A stretch of 64,000 bases of DNA from Symsagittifera roscoffensis. Lineage: Eukaryota > Xenacoelomorpha > Acoela > Convolutidae. Positions 10,486 through 23,031 of this stretch are shown piece after piece. Position 1 is the stretch's first letter. Every line of letters starts with the position of its first letter. The position numbers and the translations under genes were made by a program. Under the pieces are notes generated by a model, which was not told the origin of the DNA, searched no databases, and saw only the letters and a program-made list of their open reading frames with translations. The stretch spans positions 27,163,547 through 27,227,546 of the forward strand of contig NC_087067.1 in assembly GCF_963678635.1 (NCBI RefSeq), written 5' to 3'.

Positions 10486-13400
10486 TTAATGAGGCGCATG
10501 AATCAAATGAAGCTCAAACTCATAACTATCGCTGCAAACTTCTCCACAAGATTTGCACGTGAACGGATTAACTTCGCTGTGAAACGACATGTGAACATTA
10601 AACATTCTCTCACTTTTGAAAATCGTCTCGCAAAATGGACACGCGTTGTCAGATTGTCGCATTGCGACGTCGGATCTTCGCGTGACGTCGGGTGTTGAAG
10701 TCACGACCTGGCGGTGTTCGTCAACGTCCATGTATTCGTTCGACGATCGCATATTTTGTCGTTTAGAACTCGGAGCGTCGTCGTCCTCGTCACATTCCTG
10801 GGGAATTTCGAACTCAGGAAGCTCCCCTTCTTCGTCAATCGTCAAGTCTCGGTTCGTCGCCTCGAGTAGCGAACTACACTGATCGTCGTCTGAGTAGTTC
10901 ACACTGCTGTTTCCGCTCGTCGGCCGCCGGTAAGAATCGGGAGCGCCGCCATTTGCTGAACCACTTCGGCTATTTGATGACTTGTTAGACAAACTTCTCG
11001 GACGAGTGATTTTCTGAATTGGGCCTACTAGACCTGAAGATCCCTTTTTATGTTTAAGCAAATGACTTGCAAGACACTTTTTGTAGGATGTGTTATAATT
11101 GTTGCAGATCGTACACTTATATCCGCCGCCAAATTTCATTTCAGTCAAGAGTGTGGACTGAAGAATTTCTTCAAACTCAGTCGAGTGCCGCGCTTGGTGC
11201 GATTTGAGACAGTTTTCATAAATTGTACTGTAACTACAGTTAGTACATTTAAAAGGTTTTTGACTTACTCCGCTCTGATTGGACAGCGAGTTCAACGACG
11301 AACTGCCCGAATCGTTGTTCGGATTCGATTCTGAAGTCGTGTTGTGTTCGTCGAAGTGAGTATTCGAGCCGTCCGCGGATTGGTTGAAACTTCTCTCCTG
11401 GCTCTCGCTAGTGATTGGCTTCTCTATTTGTCGTCTGATTTGATTGTGGATGGTCATTATGTGAATATCCAGTTTGCTTTGCTGATTTGTCGTGAAAAAG
11501 CACTCTTTGCATGAAAATGAGCTCTTCGATATGGGCGGCAGTTGTACCGAAGGAGTTGGCTTCCGTATTTGATCAAACTCAAATTTTCTAGGGCTCAAAT
11601 CTAAAAAAAGTACAAATTTGTCCCACAAAATTTTTTCAAGCCCATTTGTTCCGACGCTTTACCGAAGCTTTACCTCGCCTATGTTTCATTATAGAAAATA
11701 GACAAAAAAACTAAAAAAATTTTTTGAAAAAATTAAGTTGAAAAAATTACTTTGAAGTTTAAAAAATCTACACAACTTTCATACCTGTCTCGAATGATAC
11801 TAAGATACAGCTTCAAAAAGCATTCAGAATCATTTATCGAGAGGCAACTGGGTCAAACAAAGTCAAGCCAAAATTGAAAATTTTGTCATGAAAAAGTTTC
11901 AAACTACAAAATTTTCGCGACCCGTTCCTCTTGAAACAGAAAAGCAAGGCATAAGACAATATTTTTCCATCAAAACTACGCAATATAAATTGACTGAGTT
12001 GATATAACACAAGCCAAAACCGTTTATTACAAAAAACTTGAAAAAAAATTATTATTATTCAATGCATTTCAAAAATGGAAATTGAGCCAACGGAAACTTG
12101 AATGAAAACATAAGACTTTTTAAAATTTTGCAATAAATTTATTCAAAAAATTAATTAATTTCTACAATGAACTAGACGGTAGTTTTATTTGAATATTCAA
12201 CAAATGATCATTTTGATTTAACCGGTTCCTGACTTTCAGCCCTTTTTAAGCTTTATGTTGAAATTTGAGCATGGTTTTTTGAAAATTTGGACGACTAAAC
12301 AGCATCAAATACTTGATAAATTTTTATTAATTACTTTAAACCACATTTTTTTCATTCTAAATTTACCTATACATATACCCCATGACAAAAAATACCGTGT
12401 CAGAAGATCCCATATACTAAAATTCTTGATGTCATAAGATCCTATGAAGTCTAACCTGAGAGCATGAAGTTCTGAGCCGCGCTCAAAGGCGCCGCCGCCG
12501 GCACAGTGCTGACTCCAAACTGATGATGATGGTGATGTGCTCCTCCTCCGGGTGCGAAAAGTCCGGACACTGCAGCTGCAGTAGTTGGTGCAGGTGTCTT
12601 CAGGGGGTAGGGTGAATTGGGAAAAGCGGTTGCCACACTATTGCGTCTCAATTCATCCAGTTTGGCAACTGTCAGCAGGTTGTTAAGGTACAGGAGTGGT
12701 TGAATACTAAACAAAAAAAACTTCATTCAGCAAAAAGCTTAATTAAATCGAGATGCCACGTGACAGGCCAATGTCTTTTTGGTCTTCTCCCAATCGAAGC
12801 TAAATTTTAAGTGTACATTTACATACGTTTGCTTATGAGTTTATGGGTTGAAAAAACAATCATTAGAACCTAATTCAATACAAATGAAACTACAACCGCT
12901 CATTCAGATAGAAAACATACTTAAAAGGAAACCAAGAATCCATAGAAACAATTTATTTAGCAAAAATTTTTAAAGCCGAAGTAGTGGTCTTCAGAAAAAA
13001 GAGTACAAAGATCCCAACATATTTACTATTTTGAAAAAAAAACTAGAGCAAAAACTAATAATTCCAAAAAAAATTAATTAAAAAAAAACTATTCTAGCAA
13101 TTTTTGTAGAGGGGGAGAAGAGACAGGTTTTAGATTTTTTCATTAAATTCAGGCACCAAAATCAAACCTCATATAAGGTAAATGAAACCTCATATAAGGT
13201 AAATGAAATTTCACATTGGAGCCCTTTCATTCGTCATATCGAACTTCATTCAGTCACAAAAAGTTCAAAAATATATCCCAATGTCGGGAAAAACCTTTCA
13301 TCGCCAATAACAAACAACAATTACCGATACCAAAATTTTGATGTTGTAGGTCATAAGAACTTTAAGTCCAATTTTAAACCATTAATTTCAATTACATCCC

Positions 13401-15518
13401 TAACTAAAAACTTAGCAAAAATATTTACTAATCAAATTTTTTTCTGACTTATTGTGGTTTTCAATTTTGTGAAACGATATATGGTTAGAATATTCTCTCA
13501 AAGCCTAATAATTGGTTCGATTTTAACTAACCTGTAATCCATCGTTTTGTGAAAAAAATTCGGTCGAATTAACAAAGGTTTTTTGTTGTTATTTTTGTTT
13601 GAATTGTTCTAAGGAATTTCAGAAAAATGAATTTGAGAGGATGCATTTCTTTTGTTAGCAGGAGTGCTCTTTCATCTTGATCATAGAGTAACACGTGCCT
13701 ACATAAGTGAAAACTTTTTGTTTTCAAGTGTTACTTGTTAAAAAATTCACTCCAACTACAGGCCTAAACTTCACTTTTATATTGAAAAAGTGGGCGATTT
13801 TAGTGCTAAACAGAGAAAATCGACCAGTGGATTTGGATGTTAAAAATATTTCAGAATTTAAATGGTCGTGTTTGCAGAGTTAAGTTGTCAGTTTTGAGAC
13901 AAAAATTCTCAAAAGCAGACTATCTGGCGCTGAAAGACGAGGAAATTTCTCTAGTTGAAATATGAAATCTGTTTGAACTTGATATCCATTTGATTAAACA
14001 AACTTAAGTGACACAAAATACTTTCAAAACTGTTCACCACTTTGTGTAGCACTTAAACCAAAGTATTTAGAGTTTTGTTCAAATCCAGGGACTATAGTCA
14101 CTACCTCATTGGTTTTCACATTTAAATAAAAGAGGCGTTTTCGTGAAACCAAAAGTTTCAACCTAAAAAATGTTGATATAATAACAGTTTTTCTTCTGAA
14201 TGATATTCACCCATATGACAACCAAAAAGGTGCATTTTTCAAACATTCCGTCAATTTTACCTGATTTCATTATATAATCACTGTATTTTGCCAGTATTTT
14301 AAGAAAATTGTTCCCATATTAAAAACAATTATTTGGCTTAAATTTCGTTGCAATTAATTTACGATCTTTCTCTCTTTCAAGGGAGCTGATGACTATCATA
14401 GAACATTTGTTTTCAAAATGGTCGTACAAACTAAATATATGTCGAACCTAAATTTGATCATTTAGAGACAGCTGAAGTAGTCTAACAGAAGTACGACGTG
14501 CGCAGAAATTTCACTAGTTTTTGTTTTTTTTTTTTTTTGGGGGGGGGGGGGGGGGCTTATTGAGAATTTTTGTCGAGCTTTTTGTAATTCGATCAAATTG
14601 ATTTTTCGAGCTCCCCAAAAACCCTAAAAAGACCGTTCAGCATGTTATTTTATTCAAAAGGAGGATAATGTGCGTTATCCCTAAATATAGCATAGATGAG
14701 ATTGTATAGTAGGAAGCAGAGAGAGAAGGGGGATTGATGAGTTTGTCAAATTTACCTATACTGTGGAAGCAGTAAGGTTGTTGTAGCGGAGTAGTTCTTT
14801 GGCACAGAGTTTCCAGGGGTGTTTCCCGGCGACACCCCTCCCGCCCCGCTGCTCACGCCTACTGCGTTACTCGCATTCGCCGAGCTTGTTCCATTTCCGA
14901 CTGAAATTCCAACTGAAGACATTGATGGCGCAATCATTCCTGTAGCTCCATTAGAAGCGTTTTGATTGGCTGACGTTTGCCCAAAAATCGAGCCATTCTG
15001 ATTGGTCATTTGGTAGTTAGAGGCTCCGTTTCGGTTATTTTCGATAGCAGGCAGAAGCGAAGGCGATTCAGCACTTTTGGGTCGGGTTAAAGTTTCCAAT
15101 GATCGACCTAAGAAAATTGATTTTACCAGAAATTTCTAAACACATTGTGGTAACTTAATTAATTGAACCGAACACAAAAACTGACCATAAATACATATAT
15201 AAAGATTGATAGATACATAAGATTCACCAAAGTTAACCTATCGGACAAAAATGGGAAGTTAAATCTATTTTTTTTCAAAATTGCAGAAAATGGTTTCGGC
15301 ATAAATATGAAACTCTTACTAGTGAAGCTTCCAGCCTTCTGGACGCTGCTCAATCCAGCGAACACAGGCGATCCGGACTTGTGCTGTGCTTTCATTCGCT
15401 CCGGAGAAAAGCCCGGTTTCGGACGAGTCAGATCTTTCATACTCTGGCTGAAACCGATACCACCGGGCGAAGCTGGTGATGGCGCCGTCCCTGGTCCAGT
15501 CTGCGTTTTGGTTCTCAT
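10486..15518 (-). CDS. Hunchback/Ikaros-type C2H2 zinc finger transcription factor, four exons
   Basis: Exons on the minus strand are 15537-15320 (ATG at 15518), 15107-14756, 12706-12456 and 11600-10486. All junctions are GT-AG and all phases agree, giving 638 residues. The N-terminal half is Ser/Asn/Gly/Pro-rich and of low complexity, with a His5 run in exon 3. Five C2H2 fingers lie near residues 298-319, 386-406, 430-451, 588-608 and 616-638. The first three resemble the separated DNA-binding fingers of Hunchback/Ikaros proteins. The last two are a closely spaced pair at the extreme C terminus (CPFCETIF...CKSCGEVC, final finger ending H-x5-H), the layout of the Hunchback/Ikaros dimerisation pair. 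An acidic stretch (QECDEDDDAP) precedes the pair. Inferred role: nuclear sequence-specific regulator. The family assignment rests on finger layout, so another multi-finger family remains possible. The start is chosen because the exon begins at a splice acceptor 19 nt upstream; a further 5' coding exon cannot be excluded. Confidence 0.83.
11601..12455 (-). other. Intron 3 of the zinc finger gene
   Basis: The donor is CTCAG|GTTAGA and the acceptor CTTTTTTTAG|AT. The intron is AT-rich. I see no repeat or gene in it. Confidence 0.6.
12707..14755 (-). other. Intron 2 of the zinc finger gene
   Basis: The donor is TATAG|GTAAAT and the acceptor TTGTTTAG|TA. Inside are a 22-bp unit repeated twice (CTCATATAAGGTAAATGAAA, about 13165-13210), a T15G17 tract at 14524-14555, and about 14556-14640 a fragment of the poly-G-associated family (TTGTCGAGCTTTTTGTAATT). 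The remainder is AT-rich with nothing recognised. Confidence 0.6.
14524..14555. repeat. Homopolymer junction T15/G17
   Basis: Fifteen T are followed directly by seventeen G, next to a poly-G-associated repeat fragment. G runs of this length are prone to slippage and sequencing error, so the exact count is uncertain. Confidence 0.8.
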
Positions 15519-16649
15519 CTGGCTTTCACGGTTCGTTCTGCCAAAAAATTGCAACAATGTAAAACAATGCGCCCTAAAGGGGATCGAATTTAATGCCGTC
15601 AAAAAATTAATGGCATTGAATTCCTTATTTTGGGTCAAATTTGCGAAATTTGAATATGTAATGCATGTTTGAAATGCTACACCAGAAATTTCCGGGTTAA
15701 AAGGAGTTTGGAAAAATTTGCAAAACAAATTAGGAAACATTTCAACACAAGTCAACCTGAATTTACATGATATTAAATTCGAATATAATTGCGGTTGAAA
15801 AGAGAGTTCCTCCTTACCTTTGTTTGAAAAAACTCACTGCCATTTTTTTTTTAAATGAATTCGAATTTTGGAGAACTTAAGAAGGCTATTCCGTTAGATT
15901 GATTTTTTAAGTTATGACTACAGTGATAAATTTGATATATCTAAGCTGTTTGCGTAAATGAATCGTCAGTCTAGTCCAAAATTGGAATTTTTCAATCTTA
16001 AGAACGCCTCAAACGACTAAGAATACAAAACATCACTGACGATATATCATGAAGTTTTACCAACTACGACTCGTTTTTACTATTCGCTTATACAATATTT
16101 TGCATATGAAAAATAGATAGATTTTTAAACAGCGAGTTAATTTTTCAGCCCTGTGGTCAAAATACAATTTAATTACTCACAACAAAGAACAAAACAAACT
16201 TACCAAAATTTACGCAACAGAATTAAAGAATTTACACAATACTATTTTAATATGGTAAAAGATTTCCAGATACCGTACCAATAAATTACGCTCCAGTCAA
16301 TTTTTTTTAATTTTCTCATTGTGATCATAGCTCAAGCATCATCATTATGAACAAATTTGAATCAGATTGATTGCTCATTTTTTGCATCACAGTAATTCTT
16401 GCAGCCATCGTGAGTCACGGCGAAAAGTTGGCTAGAATTGTAAAATTTGGTAGTACTTTTTAAAAAGTGTAAAAAGAGTTAATTTTACTATGAACGTCAG
16501 AAGCATAACGTATGGTGATTTTACCATCAGTGAACGTTCAGAGAAACAAAAATATTTAAAGAAAAATTATTACCATGTTTGCCAGTTCTACACGAAGTCT
16601 GTTCTAAGTATCTAAGCACATGAAATGTTTGCCAAACACCTGAAAACGA

Positions 16650-16920
16650 ATTTTCGAGTAGATTCATGTACGTCCCCGTCCAAATCCCCTCTCATGGATT
16701 CGATTTCCATCACCATTTAAATGGTCAACCCTTAGGCACTGTTTTACGACATCCTTTTTTTGGCCCGACGGCTCTACATTTTCTGAAGATCGACCTTACA
16801 ATTTATACAAGTTTTGAGGGGAGCACACGCCTGTTTGGCATGTTTTTTTTAAATATGCTAGCGGGCAGCATATTTAAACTCAAAAGAGTCCTAATATAGT
16901 GTTGAGAGAGCTCGGAAAAT
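16650..16920 (+). repeat. Member of the poly-G/B-box-associated repeat family
   Basis: The phrases GGATTCGATTTCC, CCCTTAGGCACTG, TTTACGACATCCTTTTTTT and TTTGAGGGGAGC match, with changes, the segment at 6165-6330. Parts match 36600-36790, 45450-45760 and 53520-53590. The GGTCGAA-type motif in several members resembles a pol III B box, so a tRNA-derived origin is possible. Confidence 0.5.
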
Positions 16921-17092
16921 TAGCTCGAACTAAAAACATTGTCGACAACATTGTCGAAAAACTTTCACAGAACAGCCTCATCCTAAAAATATTTCTGCGC
17001 ACGCAACTTTCAAAAAGCTGGCTGCCATAAATTCAAATTTATAGGCCTAAAAAACAAAACTGAAATTTAAAACATTTGCAAAGAGTAAACAA

Positions 17093-17629
17093 GACTGCTC
17101 GTATCAGGGCAAAGCCCTGAATGTTCCGACTGCCTTTTAAGGTTTATGGAGCAGTAATAACATTAAAAAATTCAATGAAATAAAACGAAAGAAATTTTTT
17201 TCTTTTCTAAAATGTGAAATTTTTCTAAAGAAAACCATCCCCCACACGCCATATAAGGTACAAAAGGATAGATTTCGCTCCTTGTACCAAACCAATTATG
17301 GCGAATAAGCTTCTTTTAACCAATTTGGAACAATTTCTAAGACGGATTAACTCTCCGCTTACGCGTTAATAGCGCGAAATATATCGCGCGTTAATTGTCC
17401 CAAATTGGCCAAAATGGCAATCTTTAAACCCTCGTAACTTTACGAAAAATGATCACAGGTGAAATATCATTTCAAATTTGAGCTCAGGACAACAATACCT
17501 TTCGAGTGATATAAAAAAAATTCCGTCAAAAATGGCTAGTTAAAAAGTCAAAATTTGTCTGAAGAAAAAAAAACCCACCCCGAGCACAAATATTCCGTTA
17601 CTTTCGTATCGAAAGTCGGAACAACAAGG
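17093..17629 (+). mobile_element. Interspersed 0.53-kb element, plus orientation
   Basis: It begins GACTGCTCGTATCAGGGC, in which CAGGGCAAAGCCCTG forms a 6-bp-stem hairpin, and ends at TCGAAAGTCGGAACA. It matches the reverse complement of 37643-38172 over its whole length with only scattered differences, and more distant copies lie at 6980-7610 and 8238-8952. Internal landmarks are ATATATCGCGCGTTAATTGT and CACCCCGAGCACAAATATTC. It has no coding capacity, so it must move with help from another element. The transposon class is not clear. Confidence 0.7.
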
Positions 17630-17649
17630 ATAGCCAGTTACTGTGCAAA

Positions 17650-17895
17650 TAGCACAGAATGTTTCGACCATAATCTTAAAAGATCAAAAATTACAAAAAA
17701 AAACACTGAGAAATTGATTTAAAAAAAACATTCTTAGAATTCGTTCGAATCACGACTGCAAGGGCTTTGAAATGATATATAACTCGACTCATTCCTATGA
17801 TTATTTGTGGTATTGATTTTGCGTGGAAAAACAAAAAGAAAAGAACTAAAACACACCCGCATAAAAATTCCTCCATATTATTCAAATGGTCGGGA
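17650..17895 (+). repeat. GTGCAAATAGCAC-family fragment
   Basis: It starts with GTGCAAATAGCAC (GTGC/GCAC stem) followed by a TTTCGACCA version of the GTTCCGACCA block. It continues into CGAATCACGACT...ATTATTTGTGGT...GATTTTGCGTGG...AAAACACACCCG and ends at AATGGTCG. The same order occurs, with changes, at 19840-20000, 29085-29240 and 29966-30121. Confidence 0.6.
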
Positions 17896-18401
17896 AAAAT
17901 AAGAGCTAAAGAATGTTTTTGTTACTCTTTTGGATTCTGGTCTTTATTTATAAAAAGTAGGCACCAAAAATAAACGCGATACTATTTTTTCAGCCTTTAG
18001 AGGGATGAATCAAAGGAAGAGAAGATGAAAAATGTTGCTTTGTTCAAGAAATTTTCAGCTACGAATGGACCAAAACACAACGAATTTCATCAGTTTTCAA
18101 ATTTCATAGCTGAATTCGCCTGTTACTCTAATTTAATTTTAGAAATGTTTAATGAACAGTTTTTTGCATTGCTGGCGTAGGGTTCTTTTCCAGCCAATTT
18201 TGATAACCAAAAAAAAGCTCGTAGGGAGTCAACTGTGGTATCACATTAAACCCCTATTACGCGCGATTTGCATTCCGAAAAATATCCAAGAAACTGTCTG
18301 TTAAAAAAACTGTTTTCAGACCAAGCTGTTTTTCAAGTCGTATTTTTAAAATTGTTAATTGAACTCAACAAGCATGAAAAATTAGTTAACTTGAAATTCT
18401 A

Positions 18402-18727
18402 AGTTGGGCCTCATCCCTATAACAAATTTGTATATTTTCGTTTTTTAAACGTGGTCGGAATAATCTTTGCTACTTGCAGAGCAGCCAGCTACCCTTGTTT
18501 TCTCAAGTAACGTTCTTAAGCAATGTGTTTAATAAAATTTCTTATTTTATTCATACCCAATATTTGGCTTTCAAATATATGTTACTCCACATTATTCAAA
18601 GTTGGGCCTCATCCCTATAAAAAATTTGTATATTTTCGTTTTTTAAACGTGATCGGAATTATCTTTGCTACTTGCACAGCAGCCAGCTACCGTTGTTTTC
18701 TCAAGTAACGTTTTAAGCAATGTGTTC
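18402..18727 (+). repeat. Pair of about 130-bp direct repeats
   Basis: AAGTTGGGCCTCATCCCTAT through CAAGTAACG...AAGCAATGTGTT occurs at about 18402-18530 and again at 18599-18727, a period of about 197 bp. A short third echo of AAGCAATGTGTTCAAC follows at about 18746. The copies share GTGGTCGGAAT and GCTACTTGCA blocks with the foldback family. Confidence 0.7.
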
Positions 18728-19839
18728 AACAAAATTCAACGTTTTTAAGCAATGTGTTCAACCAAGTGAGGCTGACGAGCTAGCAGTCAAAAAATAACCG
18801 GAAGATCAAAGTCAAAAACAAGGATATATATATTTCATATCCAGGTTTGTTTGTATCATATTTTTATGTCGTTGTTTTTAGGGTAAGCGGCAATTATTAG
18901 CCCATCTGTACAGTTTAAACCTTCGTCATTAGATTAAGATGTCAAATAATTTTTCGACGTAGCAGAAGATAATAATGAAAAAGCAGCAAAAATTCCACAA
19001 TTTGGTGCTCCCGTTTTGAGTATGAGCAACGACGTAAGTCATTGTCAATTTGGTCTGGACACTACTTATAAAAAAAACTGCATAAGGATATACACAGAAG
19101 CGAGTCGGAGATTCGCACTACATGCGATACATTACAAATGTTGCACGACGAGCTAGCAGACAAAAAACAACCGGAAGTCGCAAAGTCAAAAACAAAACTG
19201 GCAAAACTATATCCACCAAAATTTTTATACTTTAATTTGTCTCGATGGAAATTCATTTTAGAAACAAAAATCACAAAGGACTATTTCCAGCCTTAACCAA
19301 GCGTTACAAAAACATTTCTTAAGCGGTCAAATAGCGAATAAAACTTGAGCAGGTGAACAATGCGCCAAAAAATGAAGTCCTAAAAATCTGAGCACAAAAC
19401 AATTTTGAAACGTAAACTTTAACCGAGTGTTAAAAATCAGCGGAAAATTTTGCCCGCAACGAATGCACAGCAAGAAGAATTTAATTAACCAAAATCATGT
19501 TTTAACAAGTATAATTTGAAACAAAGCAATTAGCTCAGAATTTTGTGAATCAGCCATAAACAACTATTGTCTTCAAGAAATACATAAACAAAACAGATTT
19601 TTAATTTTTTTTTTCATTTTTTGCACTAACAATTTCAAATAATTTCTAAAGATTTTTTTTTGCCAAAGAAGCGCTATATAAAGCATCCAAAACCATATTT
19701 TCTTTTGGTAAAATTATAAACTTTTAGCCTAAATTGTTAATTTTTGGACCGTTACTCGATTGATTTATTCGCTCGAAAATAGACGAAATTCAAAAAATTC
19801 AAACCGGTTTTCTCGACCGGGAATTTTTTTGAAAATTTT

Positions 19840-20000
19840 TGAATCTCCTTCGAATCACGACTGAAAGGGCTTTAAAATGATATATAACTCAACTTAGTCC
19901 GATGATTATTTGTGGTACCTGATTTTGCGTGGAAAACAAAAAAAAAGAAAAAATAAAACATCTGTATACAAAGTTCTTCCACATTTTCAATGGTCGAAAC
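19840..20000 (+). repeat. GTGCAAATAGCAC-family fragment (internal part)
   Basis: CGAATCACGACTGAAAGGGC, GATTATTTGTGGTACC and GATTTTGCGTGG, ending AATGGTCGAAAC, are shared with 17740-17895 and 29085-29240. It is a non-coding dispersed repeat. Confidence 0.6.
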
Positions 20001-21265
20001 AACAAAGAACTAACTGAGCTTTTTAATTGCAAAAATGGCGGTAGTCTGCCAATAAATACATCACATCTTATAGCAAACATTCTAAGCTTTGCCAGAAAGA
20101 AAATCAATCAAATTAAGTCTGAACAAATTTTAGTTTTTTAAATTTGCAGGAACTTTCATTAAGAAATTCTCAGATTTAAGGTTTAACCATATCATGGGAT
20201 TGAAAAAAAAATGGGTAGAATTAACCAACTAAATTTGATTTTTGTTAACGCCAAGCTTTTCATCTCTCCTTTGCGGATGTAACTCATTGTGAAAAAAAAT
20301 TGTGAAAACGAAGAATTCTTACCAACAACTAGAATTTGTTGTTGAAACATTGTCAATCTAGTGTAATGCAGCTTCACTCCCCTAGTACCCACATATGAAA
20401 AAAGCTAAGAAGTACAAATTACTAGCTGACAATATATACAACATTTTGAGACTGAATCAATGCTGTATGAAAAAAGATATCTGAATCTGTGTGATCCATG
20501 AAATCGTTTAATGTGATGGACGTAAAATGTGGAATCAAAATCGTATCAACTAATTGCACAATGCTACATTAAAACATGATCATTATTGTGTGCGAAATCG
20601 AAAATAAATAACAAGATGAATGATAGAAGTGTAGCATACTTCGCCTATAGTAGCGCTGCAAAAAAGCCTAAAAAGGAAAACGGAAAGAAAATAGTTTTTT
20701 TTTCAATTTTTGCACATATTTAGAGAAAACTTTTGGACAAATTGTCACGTGCAGTTCAGTTGGATATGATCGATGTGTGAAATGGACTGACATGTGTCCA
20801 CTTCGAACTAGGAGCGAATAACATAATACTGTATAAAAGCAATCAAAAGATTTCTAGTCAAAAATAACCATTTTAGCGTCATATTGTATTTTTAAATGGA
20901 TTACACACTTAAACTGTGATTAAAAATCAACATTCTGATGGTTAACGGTACAAAAAGTCCTGGAACTGAATTTAATTAAATGGAGCTGAGTCTTAATTAT
21001 AGCCCTAGTCGATCCATGATGGTTCATTCGCAAGATATATATTTTTAAAGATAGTCATTTCCGGTGTCTGACTTAATTTTTAGAAAAGCTTTAAATTGAT
21101 TGCTGGAAGATATTCATCTTTTTAACGAATCTTTCAAGATGAACACAATCAAAATTTTTTAAAAAAATCATGCAAGGTAACCATATTTTTTAACGAATCT
21201 TTGAAGATGAACAGTATCTTACAAGAAAATCATTCTCTTTCGACTAGGGAAGCTTTTTCCGGCTG

Positions 21266-23031
21266 TTATATCAGTTTCTCAACAGCAAGTGCGACTGAAA
21301 GCAATTGTTCATCTTTGTTCCTCTTCCCGTCAATTTCAATCCCAATCGGAAGACCCTGGACAGTGGCGGGTAGAGATATTCCAGGCACTCCTATGTTGGA
21401 AGCCATGTTGACATTGCGGATAATGGTCCACAGAGTTGAGACTTCTTTTCCGTTGTGACTGATTACGTCATCTTGTCCTATTTTGGGAGCTCTGGTCGGA
21501 CAGGTGGGGAAAATGACGCCGTCTAAGTTTTCAGTGACCTAATACAAAAAACAGTGGAGACCATCTCGTGAACGAAAACTTTGCGAGACAACCAGAATTG
21601 AAACAATCGAAAGAAATATTAAATGCAGGAAAAACAATCAATTTGAAAGTTTTTAAGGACTATGATTGGTTAAAGAATTTCGGCCATTTGCTCGTCTCGT
21701 CACCTTATATTAACATCGGATTAAAGTTCGGCTTTAGCGCTGACTAGAATATATTGTATACCAGCCTGTTGACATTTCCTCGATCAAACGATCTGTTCTG
21801 AAAGCTTAACTTCACTGAAAAAAAACACTAATTCATTACGCGTTATTATTAAAATCCGATGATTTTTCAAACTTGAGCCCTAAAATATTGGCACACAGGC
21901 AAACTTCCATTTTTCATGCACCATGTTTAGTATAAAGGTGAAATTCTAAGGCGTTACCTTAGCGTATATTTCCTGCATTTTGGGCAAATCTTCATAAAGA
22001 GCCTTTCTATACTCAGCTTCTGTAGTTCTCTTTTCGCTCATCTGCGCGTCAAAAACTGCCTTCACGTCTGGCGATTTGATCTGTTTGACAAGCTTCTCAA
22101 AATCAACACTAGGCGCGTACTTTTGCAGATAAGCAGGTAGATTTCTCATGATTTCGTAGTTTAAAACCGGAAACGCGAAGGCCAGTTCGAATGCCCAATA
22201 CTCATCCAAATTGATTTCCACAATTTCAACCCCTGCTGCTTTCAAACTTCCCATCACTTTATTCATGCAAACTTCGACTTCCGGTTCCAAATCACTCAAC
22301 AAAACAGACCTCTCGATTCCAAATTTGATGCTTTTCAGATCTTTTGGCTCTACTTTTGATGTCGGTTTTTGCGACAAGATACTATCGAGCAATGCGACAT
22401 CTTCCACCGATCGGGCCAGGGGTCCCACTATATCTCGCGATAGTGAAATGGGTATTACACCATCGGAAGAGTACCGACCAGTTGACGGCCGAAACCCGAC
22501 AACGCCGCAGAGCGCAGCTGGAACCCTGACTGAACCTCCGGTATCTGAACCAAGACCAAATGGGACGATTCCTGCGGCAACAGCAGCTCCCGTACCTCCC
22601 GATGATCCTCCAGGAATCCGAGTCAAGTCGTGCGGGTTCCTAACTGCTCCTGTAGCGTAGTTGTTCGAAGTAATTCCGAACGCTAGTTCGTGCATGCCAA
22701 CTTTGCCAACCAGGACCGCACCTTCCGCGAGAAGTTTATCCATTACCGGCGCGTTTACTTTCGGAACATTTCCAAAAAGCGCAGGCGTTCCACCGGTCGT
22801 CGGAAATTGTGTTGTATTTATATTGTCTTTCGCTAGAAACGGAATACCATGCAATTTACCTTTTGAAAAATCATCCAGAGATTTAGAGGCGTATTGATTG
22901 ATGTCAAAAAAAGTAACAGCGTTCAGGTCTCTCTTAAGGTCAACAGATTTGCTTACAGTATCGAGCACAGCAGAAAGTGCGGTACCCCCCGCGATTAAGT
23001 TTCGGTAGTCTGGAATAGTTTTTAGAGGCAT
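21266..23031 (-). CDS. Amidase-signature hydrolase (indoleacetamide/mandelamide hydrolase-like), two exons
   Basis: Exons on the minus strand are 23031-21958 and 21538-21266. The intron is AAG|GTAACG...TATTAG|GTC, phase 0, giving 448 residues, a normal length for the family. The Ser-cisSer-Lys triad is complete: Lys68 in LAKDN, the cis-Ser region GGSSGG at 141-146 (Ser143/Ser144), and nucleophile Ser167 in GSDTGGSVRVP. The core from RIPGGSSGG to VVGFRPSTGRYSSDG reads more like bacterial indoleacetamide or mandelamide hydrolases than animal FAAH or mitochondrial GatA. The second exon supplies the usual C-terminal PTCPTRAP block and a GVPGISLP motif. No signal peptide or membrane segment is seen, so it is probably cytosolic. 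The reaction is amide hydrolysis; the substrate is unknown. A splice-acceptor-like GATTAG lies 7 nt before the ATG. Acquisition from bacteria followed by intron gain is an inference. Confidence 0.93.
21539..21957 (-). other. Intron of the amidase gene
   Basis: A 419-bp GT-AG intron with nothing recognisable inside. Confidence 0.85.

Larger units (their letters stand above)
15538..21265. other. Repeat-rich spacer between the zinc finger gene and the amidase
   Basis: About 5.7 kb without a supported gene. It contains a poly-G-associated family member (about 16650-16920), a well-preserved 0.53-kb element (17093-17629), GTGCAAATAGCAC-family fragments (17650-17895 and 19840-20000) and a pair of about 130-bp direct repeats (18402-18530 and 18599-18727). 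Other open frames here are short and of simple composition. Confidence 0.65.

Noticed and set aside
22211-22897. Plus-strand open frames of up to 149 codons opposite the amidase
   Set aside because: They are antisense to the conserved catalytic core of the amidase and have no known protein match by eye.
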